From: Kordiimonadaceae bacterium
GTDB taxonomy: Bacteria > Pseudomonadota > Alphaproteobacteria > Sphingomonadales > Emcibacteraceae
Direction of reading: 5' to 3'
Assembly (NCBI GenBank): GCA_018675425.1
Contig: JABGYD010000014.1
Location: 1-39,746, forward strand
DNA length: 39,746 bases
Numbering within the stretch: the stretch's first letter is position 1; every line of letters starts with the position of its first letter. The notes under the pieces are model-generated. The model ran no database searches. It was not told the DNA's origin and saw nothing but the letters and a program-made list of their open reading frames with translations. Positions 8,126 to 15,598 of the stretch are shown piece by piece. The position numbers were made by a program, and so were the translations under genes.

Positions 8126-8662
8126 TTATCTTGGTTCCAAGTTAAATGCAATGATTGTTCGTGATACATTAGTATCGCTCGGCGTGGCCTGATGCATCAT
8201 CCAAGACGGAAATACAAAAACGTCACCCTCTTCAACCTCTGGCGTGAAAACCTCATTAATATTTTTCACGTCGTTCGGGTCAAGGAATGGCCTAAACACA
8301 GTTGTAGCCCAATGGACCTTTGGGTCAAACTCTGCATAAAAGACACAGCTATAGCCGATAGGCTGATGCCTGTGTGCTGTATGACCTACCTGGTCAATAT
8401 ATTGCTGAGCCCATATATCTTGAAGTTTTGTATGAGTTCCGTCAATTAGTGACCTAAGCTGGGGCTCTAAAAACCCGTCCCAAATAGCTTTGCGCCATGA
8501 CTGCGCTAGCCCGTAATCGGTATAAAATCCATCTCTCGGACGATATGCCGGATCCTTTTGATCCTTTATCGTGTTTAAGAGGTCCCTCTTATGCTTATTC
8601 CATCCACTGGTTCTGATTACATGAACTGCTGTTGAAAAAATTTTTTGACTAGAAGATTTCAT
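8126..8662 (-). CDS. Putative 2-oxoglutarate/Fe(II) oxygenase (PF13759-like)
   Basis: The reading frame opens at 8707, but the better start is the internal ATG at 8660-8662 because CTGGAG lies 7-8 bases ahead of it. That gives 178 residues beginning MKSSSQKIF. The C-terminal half looks like a small double-stranded beta-helix oxygenase: the iron motif region HTAHRHQPIGYSCVFY, then VEEGDVFVFPSWMMHQATP with the distal histidine, and an arginine shortly after (SRTIIAFNLEPR) to bind the 2-oxoglutarate carboxylate. This matches the 'putative 2OG-Fe(II) oxygenase' group also found in cyanophages and marine bacteria. The substrate is unknown. It stands alone, with AT-rich spacers on both sides. Confidence 0.75.
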   Translation of the reverse strand: MKSSSQKIFSTAVHVIRTSGWNKHKRDLLNTIKDQKDPAYRPRDGFYTDYGLAQSWRKAIWDGFLEPQLRSLIDGTHTKLQDIWAQQYIDQVGHTAHRHQPIGYSCVFYAEFDPKVHWATTVFRPFLDPNDVKNINEVFTPEVEEGDVFVFPSWMMHQATPSDTNVSRTIIAFNLEPR

Positions 8663-8896
8663 TTTATTCTCCAGATTTTTACACTTAATAATTAGGTATA
8701 AATACATTACGCTTGCTGCGCAAGATTACTTATTTTAACCCAGCTAAAAAATGGGTGAAATCAACCTGTTAAAAGTTAAAAGAAATAAAAAAAGATATAG
8801 AAAAATTATCATATATAAGTGTTTAGATAAACCATTCTTACCTATTAATTACCGCCTACTTTATAAAGTAAATATTCTAAAAATATTAATAAATAT

Positions 8897-9952
8897 TTAG
8901 CTAACTTGATGAGATTTTATATTGTCATATTGATTAGACAAACTTCCCTCAATTAGATCAAACATCATATCAACATGATCGGAGCTATCATTAAGACAAG
9001 GAATATAATCATATTTTTTACCTCCCGCTTCGATGAAATACTCTTTGTTTTCAATTTTGATTTCCTCAAGTGTTTCAAGGCAATCAGCTGAGAAGCCTGG
9101 ACAAACAACTGCAACATTTTTTATATTTTGTTCTGGAAGAGATTTTAACGTTTTATCGGTGTAAGGCTGAAGCCATTTTTCCTTACCAAAACGTGATTGA
9201 AAGGTTGTTTTAATTTGATCATCTTCTAAAGCCAATTTTTTCTGAATAAGACGCGTTGTTTGAATACAGAAACAGTAATAAGGGTCCCCTCGTTCGAGAT
9301 ATTTTTGAGGTATGCCGTGGTAAGAAAAAAGTAATAAATCTGGCATTCCCTTAGTCTCTATATAGTTAGAAATAGAATTTGCCACAGCATTAATATAAGA
9401 AGGCATTATGTGATAGCCGCTAATAAATTTTAATTCTGGGACCCAGCGAGAGTGTGTCAGTTCTTTGGCAAGCGCATCGAAGGTGGAACCATTTGTTGCC
9501 GCACAATATTGAGGATATAATGGCAATACCACTATATTTCTAATATTTTTTTGGGTGAAGGATTGAAGTATACTTTTAATTGATGGATTTCCGTATCTCA
9601 TAGCACAAGAAACAATAATTTTATTTTTGCCAAAGACTTGATCCGTTTTTTTTTGCAGAGCAGCGGCTTGACGCACTGTAATGTCAAGAAGAGGTGATCC
9701 ATCATCTGTCCAAACTGTTTTATAATTTTTAGCTGATGACCTTGACCTTAGAGGAACTATAACAAGATTTAAAATAAACCACCAAATTAATCGCGGTACT
9801 TCCACAACGCGGGGATCGCTTAAAAATTCTCTTAAATACCTTTTTAATGCTGAGGTTTCTGGCGCATCAGGCGTCCCTAAATTTGTTATAATCACCCCAG
9901 TTTTTGGCAAGTCACCCTCATGATTATAATTTTTTTGACCAGTAAACTTCAT
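8897..9952 (-). CDS. hemH: Ferrochelatase
   Basis: A 351-residue ferrochelatase, which inserts Fe(II) into protoporphyrin IX in the last step of haem synthesis. Diagnostic segments are GVIITNLGTPDAPE at the N-terminus, LREFLSDPRVVE, the catalytic H212 in LLLFSYHGIP, and the CLETLEEI acidic patch (E293, E296) near the metal entry site. There is a C-rich FCIQTT stretch after RGDPYYC, as in many proteobacterial enzymes. Length is normal. It is the most upstream gene of a series of small minus-strand-dominated genes and is separated by about 50 bp from the conserved 169-residue gene upstream of it. Its stop is followed by an AT-rich 190-bp gap. Confidence 0.95.
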   Translation of the reverse strand: MKFTGQKNYNHEGDLPKTGVIITNLGTPDAPETSALKRYLREFLSDPRVVEVPRLIWWFILNLVIVPLRSRSSAKNYKTVWTDDGSPLLDITVRQAAALQKKTDQVFGKNKIIVSCAMRYGNPSIKSILQSFTQKNIRNIVVLPLYPQYCAATNGSTFDALAKELTHSRWVPELKFISGYHIMPSYINAVANSISNYIETKGMPDLLLFSYHGIPQKYLERGDPYYCFCIQTTRLIQKKLALEDDQIKTTFQSRFGKEKWLQPYTDKTLKSLPEQNIKNVAVVCPGFSADCLETLEEIKIENKEYFIEAGGKKYDYIPCLNDSSDHVDMMFDLIEGSLSNQYDNIKSHQVS

Positions 9953-10001
9953 TTTTTCGTACTCTATTTTTAATTTTTTCTTATTAAATTATAATCCCAC
10001 A

Positions 10002-10511
10002 TCAAATAAATGGGTTATGTGCCCATTGAAGCAAAGCCTGACGTTGACGTGGCCTACACCAAAGATCACCTGGCTCACAGTTTGCCTTAACCTGACCAGC
10101 ATGGCGAGAGAAATTTCTCCAACGCTTAATTTGCGTTTGATCCATACCGCTATGGCGGCGCCCACGATAATATCGGCAATACCATTCGAACCATCCACGC
10201 GGATCATCCTCCATAATCCAACCTTTGTGGCGCCACACGCTTAGTGGTTGACGACTTTTTAAGGCAAAATGATTTAAAGAGGGGTCAGGCATATCGCTTA
10301 AAATAGCACTTTCAAACCAGTGGCTGGGATATTCATCCTCACAGCTATTTAAATATTTACCTTCAAACACACCCATTGACAACATTTCTTTAGGAGTAAA
10401 ATAGGGATTAAACCCATCTCCAAAATTTTTTCCCTCATCTTCAGTCAATTCATACTCATAATTCTCTTGCATAGGATTAAGTACTTTTACGGTGCAACCT
10501 ATTTCACTCAT
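10002..10511 (-). CDS. Conserved protein of unknown function
   Basis: A 169-residue soluble protein without signal peptide or membrane segment. It is notable for many aromatic and charged residues, especially in the stretch GWIMEDDPRGWFEWYCRYY followed by RGRR, and in the C-terminal CRPRQRQALLQW. I have the impression that this DPRGWF-WYCRYY pattern belongs to a widely conserved bacterial family, but I cannot name it. There are four cysteines (C6, C56, and two near the C-terminus). It is placed between ferrochelatase and a DCC-family protein on the same strand with short gaps, so the three are likely one transcript. The start ATG at 10511 follows GAGAGATTAAA. Confidence 0.8.
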   Translation of the reverse strand: MSEIGCTVKVLNPMQENYEYELTEDEGKNFGDGFNPYFTPKEMLSMGVFEGKYLNSCEDEYPSHWFESAILSDMPDPSLNHFALKSRQPLSVWRHKGWIMEDDPRGWFEWYCRYYRGRRHSGMDQTQIKRWRNFSRHAGQVKANCEPGDLWCRPRQRQALLQWAHNPFI

Positions 10512-10545
10512 TTTAATCTCTCGCTATATATTTTCATGGCGTGAA

Positions 10546-10911
10546 TTATAATTTTTTTTCTATTACACAGTGGTCTAAATTTTTAAAACGCCAATATGCA
10601 AAGATACTATAAGTTAGTTTACTCATTTGATAAATTAACGGTAGACGCACAAACCATGCAAGGTATTTCCATCGGGCTAGGTGTTGCCAAATTAAAACAA
10701 AAGTGTCAACACCCTTATAGGTTTTCCCCTCCGTATTTACTGCGTGCAGAATTTTTAGACTATCTAAATATGAAATACCGTATTTTTCTAACGTAGCAGT
10801 ATGTTCACTAATTCCACACCAATTCAAAATGGCAGGAGAGGGTATTTTTTTATAATATTCAATTTCTTTGCAACACAGCGGGCATCTATCATCGTAAAAT
10901 ATATTTATCAT
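10546..10911 (-). CDS. DCC-family thiol-disulfide oxidoreductase-like protein (DUF393)
   Basis: A 121-residue protein opening with the hallmark IFYDDRCPLCCKEIEYYK, in which the D-x-C-P-L-C motif names the family. It then has a hydrophobic stretch around TFVLIWQHLARWKYLAWFVRLPLIY. DCC proteins are predicted thioredoxin-like redox proteins. Many lie in light- or stress-related clusters, but no substrate is established. It is on the minus strand, 34 bp upstream of the conserved 169-residue gene, and probably leads the three-gene unit that ends with hemH. Confidence 0.85.
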   Translation of the reverse strand: MINIFYDDRCPLCCKEIEYYKKIPSPAILNWCGISEHTATLEKYGISYLDSLKILHAVNTEGKTYKGVDTFVLIWQHLARWKYLAWFVRLPLIYQMSKLTYSIFAYWRFKNLDHCVIEKKL

Positions 10912-10955
10912 GGTTACTTTTCAAAAACTCATTCGGCTAATGATTAAATAAAAAA

Positions 10956-10980
10956 AGCATGGCCCAAAAAGGGCCATGCT
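10956..10980 (-). terminator. Rho-independent terminator of the fasciclin gene
   Basis: A perfect 10-bp stem AGCATGGCCC / GGGCCATGCT with a 5-nt loop. On the minus strand it is followed by a run of seven or more T residues (plus-strand A-run at 10949-10956). It lies 34 bp beyond the fasciclin stop codon and shields the DUF393 gene from read-through. Confidence 0.9.
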
Positions 10981-11014
10981 AATTATGCTTATAAATAGTC
11001 AGGGATTACTATCT

Positions 11015-11503
11015 CTAAGGCATAATAACTTTGTCAATGACGTGGATAACCCCATTGCTAGTTTCGATATCTGCGGTTATGACATTAGCACCGTCTACCA
11101 TAACGCCATTTACAGCGTTAATATCGACTGTGCTGCCTTCTACAGTATTAGGGCTCAAGGTCTTGCCTGCGATATCAGCAGACATAACTTTTCCAGATAA
11201 TACATGGTAAGTCAGAATCTTGACGAGTGTGCCCTTGTTTTCTGGCTTAAGAAGATTTTCGACAGTGCCTGCAGGTAATGCTGCAAATGCCGCGTCAGTT
11301 GGAGCGAATACTGTGAAAGGACCATCACTCTTTAGGGTGTCAACAAGACCGGCAGCTTGAACTGCAGCGACAAGTGTATTGAAGGAACCTGCAGCTACAG
11401 CGGTGTCAACAATGTCACTTTTCATTTGAGCAAAAGTAGGTGAAAGCGTGCTAAAGCTGATTATGGCAAAAGTTGCAATCTTAAGAATAGTTTTACGAAT
11501 CAT
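11015..11503 (-). CDS. Secreted fasciclin (FAS1) domain protein
   Basis: The frame is open further upstream, but the ATG at 11501-11503 is chosen because AGGAG lies 7-8 bases before it and a signal peptide starts there ([20 protein letters not shown], ending SPTFAQ). The 162-residue product is a single FAS1 domain. It has the H1 motif block [19 protein letters not shown], then [19 protein letters not shown], the YHVLSGKV block and the C-terminal [13 protein letters not shown]. Such periplasmic or extracellular FAS1 proteins mediate adhesion or bind small ligands, and some are light- or stress-induced. It is monocistronic, with a strong terminator behind it. Its base composition is noticeably richer in G+C than the flanking spacers, as expected for coding sequence. 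Confidence 0.92.
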   Translation of the reverse strand: MIRKTILKIATFAIISFSTLSPTFAQMKSDIVDTAVAAGSFNTLVAAVQAAGLVDTLKSDGPFTVFAPTDAAFAALPAGTVENLLKPENKGTLVKILTYHVLSGKVMSADIAGKTLSPNTVEGSTVDINAVNGVMVDGANVITADIETSNGVIHVIDKVIMP

Positions 11504-11842
11504 AATTTTTCTCCTGGTGAATAATAATAATTTGCTATCGGTGAACTGTTTACGTGACAATATATCTTCTGGATCAATATAAAGTAAAAAGAATAACTTC
11601 CCTTTTTTTTCTACTAAATTTATCTTTGTTAATAAATTAATATTAATGGATTGATTTATTATTTTTAACTTCAATAAATTTGATTTTTTTGTTAATTTTG
11701 AATTAAATCCAAAGAAATTTTTAAATGTTCTTGTTGTTCTTTATCGTATTAAACGGTATAAATATGAACATATTCATTCTAGTAAAAACCTTCTTTGATC
11801 AGATATATATGATCAAAGAAGTTATCGATTGTCGTATATAAC
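11504..11842. other. Divergent intergenic region of 339 bp
   Basis: A very AT-rich spacer between the fasciclin gene and the divergent DUF3429 operon. I see no coding potential. It must hold promoters for both sides, and its only clear structure is the inverted repeat at 11790-11821. Confidence 0.6.
11790..11821. repeat. Inverted repeat in the leader of the DUF3429 operon
   Basis: Perfect 11-bp arms CTTCTTTGATC (11790-11800) and GATCAAAGAAG (11811-11821) are separated by agatatatat and end 21 bp before the ATG of the DUF3429 gene. The position suits an RNA hairpin in the 5' leader or an operator. No T-run follows on the plus strand. Confidence 0.65.
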
Positions 11843-12274
11843 ATGAAAAAATATTACCCTGTTCTAACTTATGCAGGAACCTTACCTTTTACTTTTTGTA
11901 CCCTCTGTTTTATATTTAATATCCAAACTCTTCCATTGTTAGGTCAGGTAAATCAGATTCTAGGTACTTACAGTGTTATAATTTCTTCATTTATTGCGGG
12001 AAGTCATTGGGGCATACATTTAAACCTAAGTGATAAATGGGAAGTATATTTACCTATTTTCAGCAATATTAACGCTATTTTTATTTGGATTAGTTTTATT
12101 ATTTTTCCTTTCAAGGTAATGCTCTTAATACTAGTATTTAGCTTTTTAGCTTTGTGGTTAATAGACCAAAGACTTTTCAAAAAAGACGTTATCAGTCGAA
12201 GATATTTTCATACCCGCAGTTTGGTTACGCTTATAGTTACGATCAACCTTATTATTTCAGGAATTTATGCTTGA
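11843..12274 (+). CDS. DUF3429 family membrane protein
   Basis: A 143-residue integral membrane protein with four predicted helices (residues about 8-27, 40-58, 70-100 and 122-142). The conserved turn IISSFIAGSHWGIHL between helices marks the DUF3429 family. Biochemical function is unknown. Its stop codon overlaps the start of the next gene (TTGA), so translation of the FAD protein is probably coupled to it. DUF3429 genes commonly sit with photolyases, short-chain dehydrogenases and renalase-like flavoproteins in marine proteobacteria; the latter two are exactly its neighbours here. Confidence 0.82.
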   Translation: MKKYYPVLTYAGTLPFTFCTLCFIFNIQTLPLLGQVNQILGTYSVIISSFIAGSHWGIHLNLSDKWEVYLPIFSNINAIFIWISFIIFPFKVMLLILVFSFLALWLIDQRLFKKDVISRRYFHTRSLVTLIVTINLIISGIYA

Positions 12275-13278
12275 CAAATATTGCTATTATTGGAGCCGGA
12301 CTATCTGGATTAACGGCTGCCAAAATATTGAACGACTATGCTAATATTACAATATTTGAGAAATCAAGAGGCGTAAGTGGCAGGATGTCGACTAGACTGT
12401 CCGAGCCTTACTCTTTTGATCATGGTGCGCAGTATTTTAAAGTTAGATCAGAGGAGTTTAAAGAGTTTATCACTCCAATGATTTTTGAAGGTATCATCAA
12501 GCCTTGGGATGCACGTTTTGTAGAATTTAAAAATAGTAAAATTACACAAAGACAAAAATGGGCCCAGAGCGAACCACATTACGTTGGTGTTCCGGGTATG
12601 AATTCTATCGCAAAGGAATTAGCAAAAGACTTGTCGGTTTGTCTTAATGTGTGCGTCAAGAAGATAAAGAAAAAAAATGACAGATGGCAACTTAAAGATG
12701 ACCAAGACAAACCTCTTGGTGAATATGACTGGGTGATTTCAACTATTCCTCCAGAGCAAGCATTAAAAGTGCTGCCTGAATCAATACCTTTTATTAAAAA
12801 AATTAGTGACTTTAAAATGAAAAGCTGTTTTTCATTGATGTTGGGCTTTGAAAAAATATTACCTCTTGAATTTGACGCCGCAGTGGTTCACGGAGAAGAT
12901 ATTAGCTGGATATCCGTCGATAACTCAAAACCTGGAAGGAATGAAAAATACAGTCTTTTAGTTCATTCTACTAATCAATGGTCAGATGAACATTTTGAGG
13001 ATAATCATGAGCATTTGATTGAGCTTCTTCGTAATCAGACCAGCAAAGTTATCAATTATGATTTAAGTATTGCTAAGCACCAAGCTATACACGGTTGGCG
13101 TTTTGCTAATATTGAAAAACGAAGAGGTGAAACTCATTATCTTGATATCAATCAAAATATTGCCGTTTGTGGAGATTGGTTCATTCAAGGGCGAGTAGAA
13201 GCAGCATTTATCAGTGGGTTTGAAATGGCTAACAGCCTATTAAATTTACTTAATTTAGGAGAAAAAGGTGATAAATAA
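12271..13278 (+). CDS. Renalase-like FAD/NAD(P)-dependent oxidoreductase
   Basis: The chosen start is the TTG at 12271, which overlaps the upstream TGA by one base pair pattern (TTGA) and has CAGGAA about 9 bases before it. The frame is open further upstream but would run through the DUF3429 gene. From this start the 335-residue protein begins TNIAIIGAGLSGLTAAKIL with GxGxxG at residues 8-13. It continues with the family signature EKSRGVSGRMSTR and an FDHGAQYF block, and ends with VCGDWFIQGRVEAAFISG, the FAD-contacting C-terminal motif of COG3380/renalase-type amine oxidases. The substrate is unknown. It sits between DUF3429 and an SDR gene that overlaps it by 11 bp. Confidence 0.85.
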   Translation: MTNIAIIGAGLSGLTAAKILNDYANITIFEKSRGVSGRMSTRLSEPYSFDHGAQYFKVRSEEFKEFITPMIFEGIIKPWDARFVEFKNSKITQRQKWAQSEPHYVGVPGMNSIAKELAKDLSVCLNVCVKKIKKKNDRWQLKDDQDKPLGEYDWVISTIPPEQALKVLPESIPFIKKISDFKMKSCFSLMLGFEKILPLEFDAAVVHGEDISWISVDNSKPGRNEKYSLLVHSTNQWSDEHFEDNHEHLIELLRNQTSKVINYDLSIAKHQAIHGWRFANIEKRRGETHYLDINQNIAVCGDWFIQGRVEAAFISGFEMANSLLNLLNLGEKGDK

Positions 13279-13987
13279 TATTGCAATTATTGGGAGTTCG
13301 GGGGCCATTGGAAGTGCCTTTACAAAACAATTATCCATTATGTATCCTGGAGCAAAAATCCATGCTTTTTCACGAGGAAAGCCAAAGGTTAGTGATTTAA
13401 ATATTAAATACTATTCAATAGATTATAATGACGAAAATTCAATCAAAGAGTCTGCATTAATCACATCAAACGAAATATTACTTGATATGATAATTATAGC
13501 TACTGGCGTATTACATTATGACCAGGTTAAGCCAGAAAAAGGACTGCGAGATTTATCTGCTAAAAATTTTCAACTAATATTTGAAGCAAATACAATTCTA
13601 CCCGCCCTCATTGCAAAACATTTTATCCCAAAGCTGAATAGAGACAAGCGAGTTGTCTTTGCTGCACTTTCAGCTCGTGTAGGCAGTATCTCAGATAATC
13701 AACTCGGAGGCTGGTATGCCTATCGTGCATCAAAATCTGCGCTCAACATGATAATCAAAAATACTGCAATTGAGTTTGCTAGGCGTAACAAGCAGGCTAT
13801 TATTGTAGGGTTACATCCAGGAACAGTTGATAGTGACTTGTCGAAACCATTTCAAGGAAATGTAGCTGATGGAAAGTTATTTACGCCTGATTTATCCGCT
13901 CAGAAAATGATCTCTGTCTTAAAACACTTAACACCCATAAGTAGCGGTAAATGTTATGCTTGGGATGGTCAGGAGATAGAACCTTAG
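13268..13987 (+). CDS. Short-chain dehydrogenase/reductase (C-factor/CsgA-like)
   Basis: A 239-residue SDR. Its cofactor loop is GSSGAIG at residues 9-15, and the catalytic pair is Y152 and K156 in WYAYRASKSALN, with a serine in FAALSARVGS upstream. The LHPGTVDSDLSKPF segment is typical of the C-factor-like SDR group. The start is GTG at 13268, inside the end of the flavoprotein gene, with AGGAG 8 bases before it (the motif is within TTTAGGAGAAAAAG). It is the last gene of the DUF3429-flavoprotein-SDR operon. The substrate is unknown. Confidence 0.87.
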   Translation: MINNIAIIGSSGAIGSAFTKQLSIMYPGAKIHAFSRGKPKVSDLNIKYYSIDYNDENSIKESALITSNEILLDMIIIATGVLHYDQVKPEKGLRDLSAKNFQLIFEANTILPALIAKHFIPKLNRDKRVVFAALSARVGSISDNQLGGWYAYRASKSALNMIIKNTAIEFARRNKQAIIVGLHPGTVDSDLSKPFQGNVADGKLFTPDLSAQKMISVLKHLTPISSGKCYAWDGQEIEP

Positions 13988-14040
13988 GCAATTCATTTAT
14001 ATTATTTGCTGATTTTTTTAATGATGATCATCCTAAGGTT
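13980..14040 (+). terminator. Long-loop inverted repeat after the SDR gene, possible terminator
   Basis: AACCTTAGG (13980-13988, containing the stop codon) pairs perfectly with CCTAAGGTT (14032-14040). The right arm runs into TTTTTACTTT. The 43-nt loop is long for an intrinsic terminator, so confidence is moderate. Confidence 0.4.
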
Positions 14041-14209
14041 TTTACTTTACATACAATGAATTAATTTTCCCTATTCAATATATCCAAAGTAAAAATATAA
14101 TAATTGTCTTCTTATTATAGATAAATTATAAATTTTGGAGGATATTGAGAGACTAAAAAAAGATACGATTTTAATAATTAATAATAAAGAATTTATTTAG
14201 GGGTTCTGC

Positions 14210-15598
14210 ATGGAAAAAAACTATATGCCTTCTTTTGCGCAGGCTTTAATATGCTTTGGTGGCATTATAATGATGGTCGTTGTGGGCCTCATTTACTTTG
14301 AGATTAGCATACATGTAATTATGACTATTTGTATTGTTTGGACTTGCTGCAACATGGTCTTGCTTGGTTACGGGTTTAAAGAAATCAAATTTGCAATGTC
14401 GGAAGGAATAAAAAAAGGTCTCAGTGCTTTCTATATTTTTTTTCTAATTGGTCTGGTCATAGCTGCCTTCATTGAGAGTGGCACCATAGCCAGTATTGTT
14501 TTCTATAGCCTAGACCTCATCCATCCCGCTGTATTTTTGCCTGTTAGCGTACTTATTTGCAGTTTTATGTCTGTTGCACTCGGAACCTCTTGGGGTACAG
14601 CAGGTACTGCTGGTATTGTTTTGATAGGTATTGGATCTGCCATTGGCATTCCGCTCCCCCTTGTTGCAGGTGCTATTGTATCTGGCGCCACCTTTGGTGA
14701 TAAGTTATCGCCAGTTTCTGATACGACAAACCTCGCTGCCGCTGCAAGTGGTACTGATCTTTATAAGCATATTACTTCGATGCTTTATACAACTATACCT
14801 ACTTATGTAATAACATTGATCCTTTTTACTATTATTGGACTTAACTATTCATCAGGGGCATTATCTTCCCCTGAAATAATAAGTTTCCAACAGGCTATTG
14901 ATGAAAATTTTATAGTAAGCTTTTGGACTTTCATCCCAATAATTGTCCTTTTAGCTCTTAGTTTAAATAAAGTTTCTGCCGAACCCGCTATGATGGCTAG
15001 TGTCTTAGCGGCAATTATAATTGCAATTCTAATTCAAGACAGGCCGCTCCTTGAAATTTTTGCCAGCTTACAAGACGGTTATAGTGTTAATACCAATTAC
15101 GATGCACTTAACACTTTAGTAAATCGAGGGGGCATCCAAAGTATGATGTGGACCCTATCGCTTACGATGATAGCTCTTGCACTTGGTGGGCTTCTAGAAT
15201 TTGCTAAATATTTAGTTATATTATTAGAGGGTTTACTTGCAAAAATTAAATCTGCACTAAGTCTAACTTTTACAACTATGTGTACAGGATTCCTTGCGTG
15301 TATGAGTATGGGCGATAGTTATATTTCCATCATCGTTACCTCCCAGTTGTTTAAAGTAAAATATGCTGAGATGAAGTTAGAAAAGTATATGCTATCTAGA
15401 ACAGTTGAAGAATCCACTACAATAATATGTCCAATTATCCCCTGGACATCTGCCGGTGCTTTTTACTTTGGGGCCCTTGGTGTTCCAGTACTTGATTATC
15501 TTCCATTTGCATTTCTTAATTATCTAAATCCCATTGTTTCGCTTATCTTTACTTATTTTGGATATGCTATTTTCAAACTACAAAGAGTAGAAAAATGA
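14210..15598 (+). CDS. NhaC-family Na+/H+ antiporter
   Basis: A 462-residue inner-membrane transporter with about 11 hydrophobic helices. The core sequence SVALGTSWGTAGTAGIVLIG followed by ATFGDKLSPVSDTTNLAAAA is the NhaC antiporter signature, with conserved charged and polar residues in the half-helices. Near the C-terminus GFLACMSMGDSYISIIVTSQ and CPIIPWTSAGAF are likewise family-typical. NhaC proteins exchange Na+ for H+, and some relatives swap organic substrates (malate-lactate). Because the next genes are catabolic, this copy might move an organic ion rather than serve only in pH homeostasis; that is inference. The start ATG follows AGGGGTTCTGC. The stop overlaps the next gene by 4 bp. 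Confidence 0.88.
   Translation: MEKNYMPSFAQALICFGGIIMMVVVGLIYFEISIHVIMTICIVWTCCNMVLLGYGFKEIKFAMSEGIKKGLSAFYIFFLIGLVIAAFIESGTIASIVFYSLDLIHPAVFLPVSVLICSFMSVALGTSWGTAGTAGIVLIGIGSAIGIPLPLVAGAIVSGATFGDKLSPVSDTTNLAAAASGTDLYKHITSMLYTTIPTYVITLILFTIIGLNYSSGALSSPEIISFQQAIDENFIVSFWTFIPIIVLLALSLNKVSAEPAMMASVLAAIIIAILIQDRPLLEIFASLQDGYSVNTNYDALNTLVNRGGIQSMMWTLSLTMIALALGGLLEFAKYLVILLEGLLAKIKSALSLTFTTMCTGFLACMSMGDSYISIIVTSQLFKVKYAEMKLEKYMLSRTVEESTTIICPIIPWTSAGAFYFGALGVPVLDYLPFAFLNYLNPIVSLIFTYFGYAIFKLQRVEK

Noticed and set aside
8663-8707. Upstream extension of the 2OG-Fe(II) oxygenase to an ATG at 8707
   Set aside because: Extra 15 residues have no ribosome site; the ATG at 8662 has CTGGAG in good position.
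9989-10244. Open frames on both strands overlapping the conserved 169-residue gene
   Set aside because: They are shadows; the chosen frame has conserved-looking aromatic blocks and spans the whole interval between neighbours.
11504-11674. N-terminal extension of the fasciclin protein
   Set aside because: It would put 57 low-complexity residues ahead of a perfect signal peptide and ribosome site at 11503.
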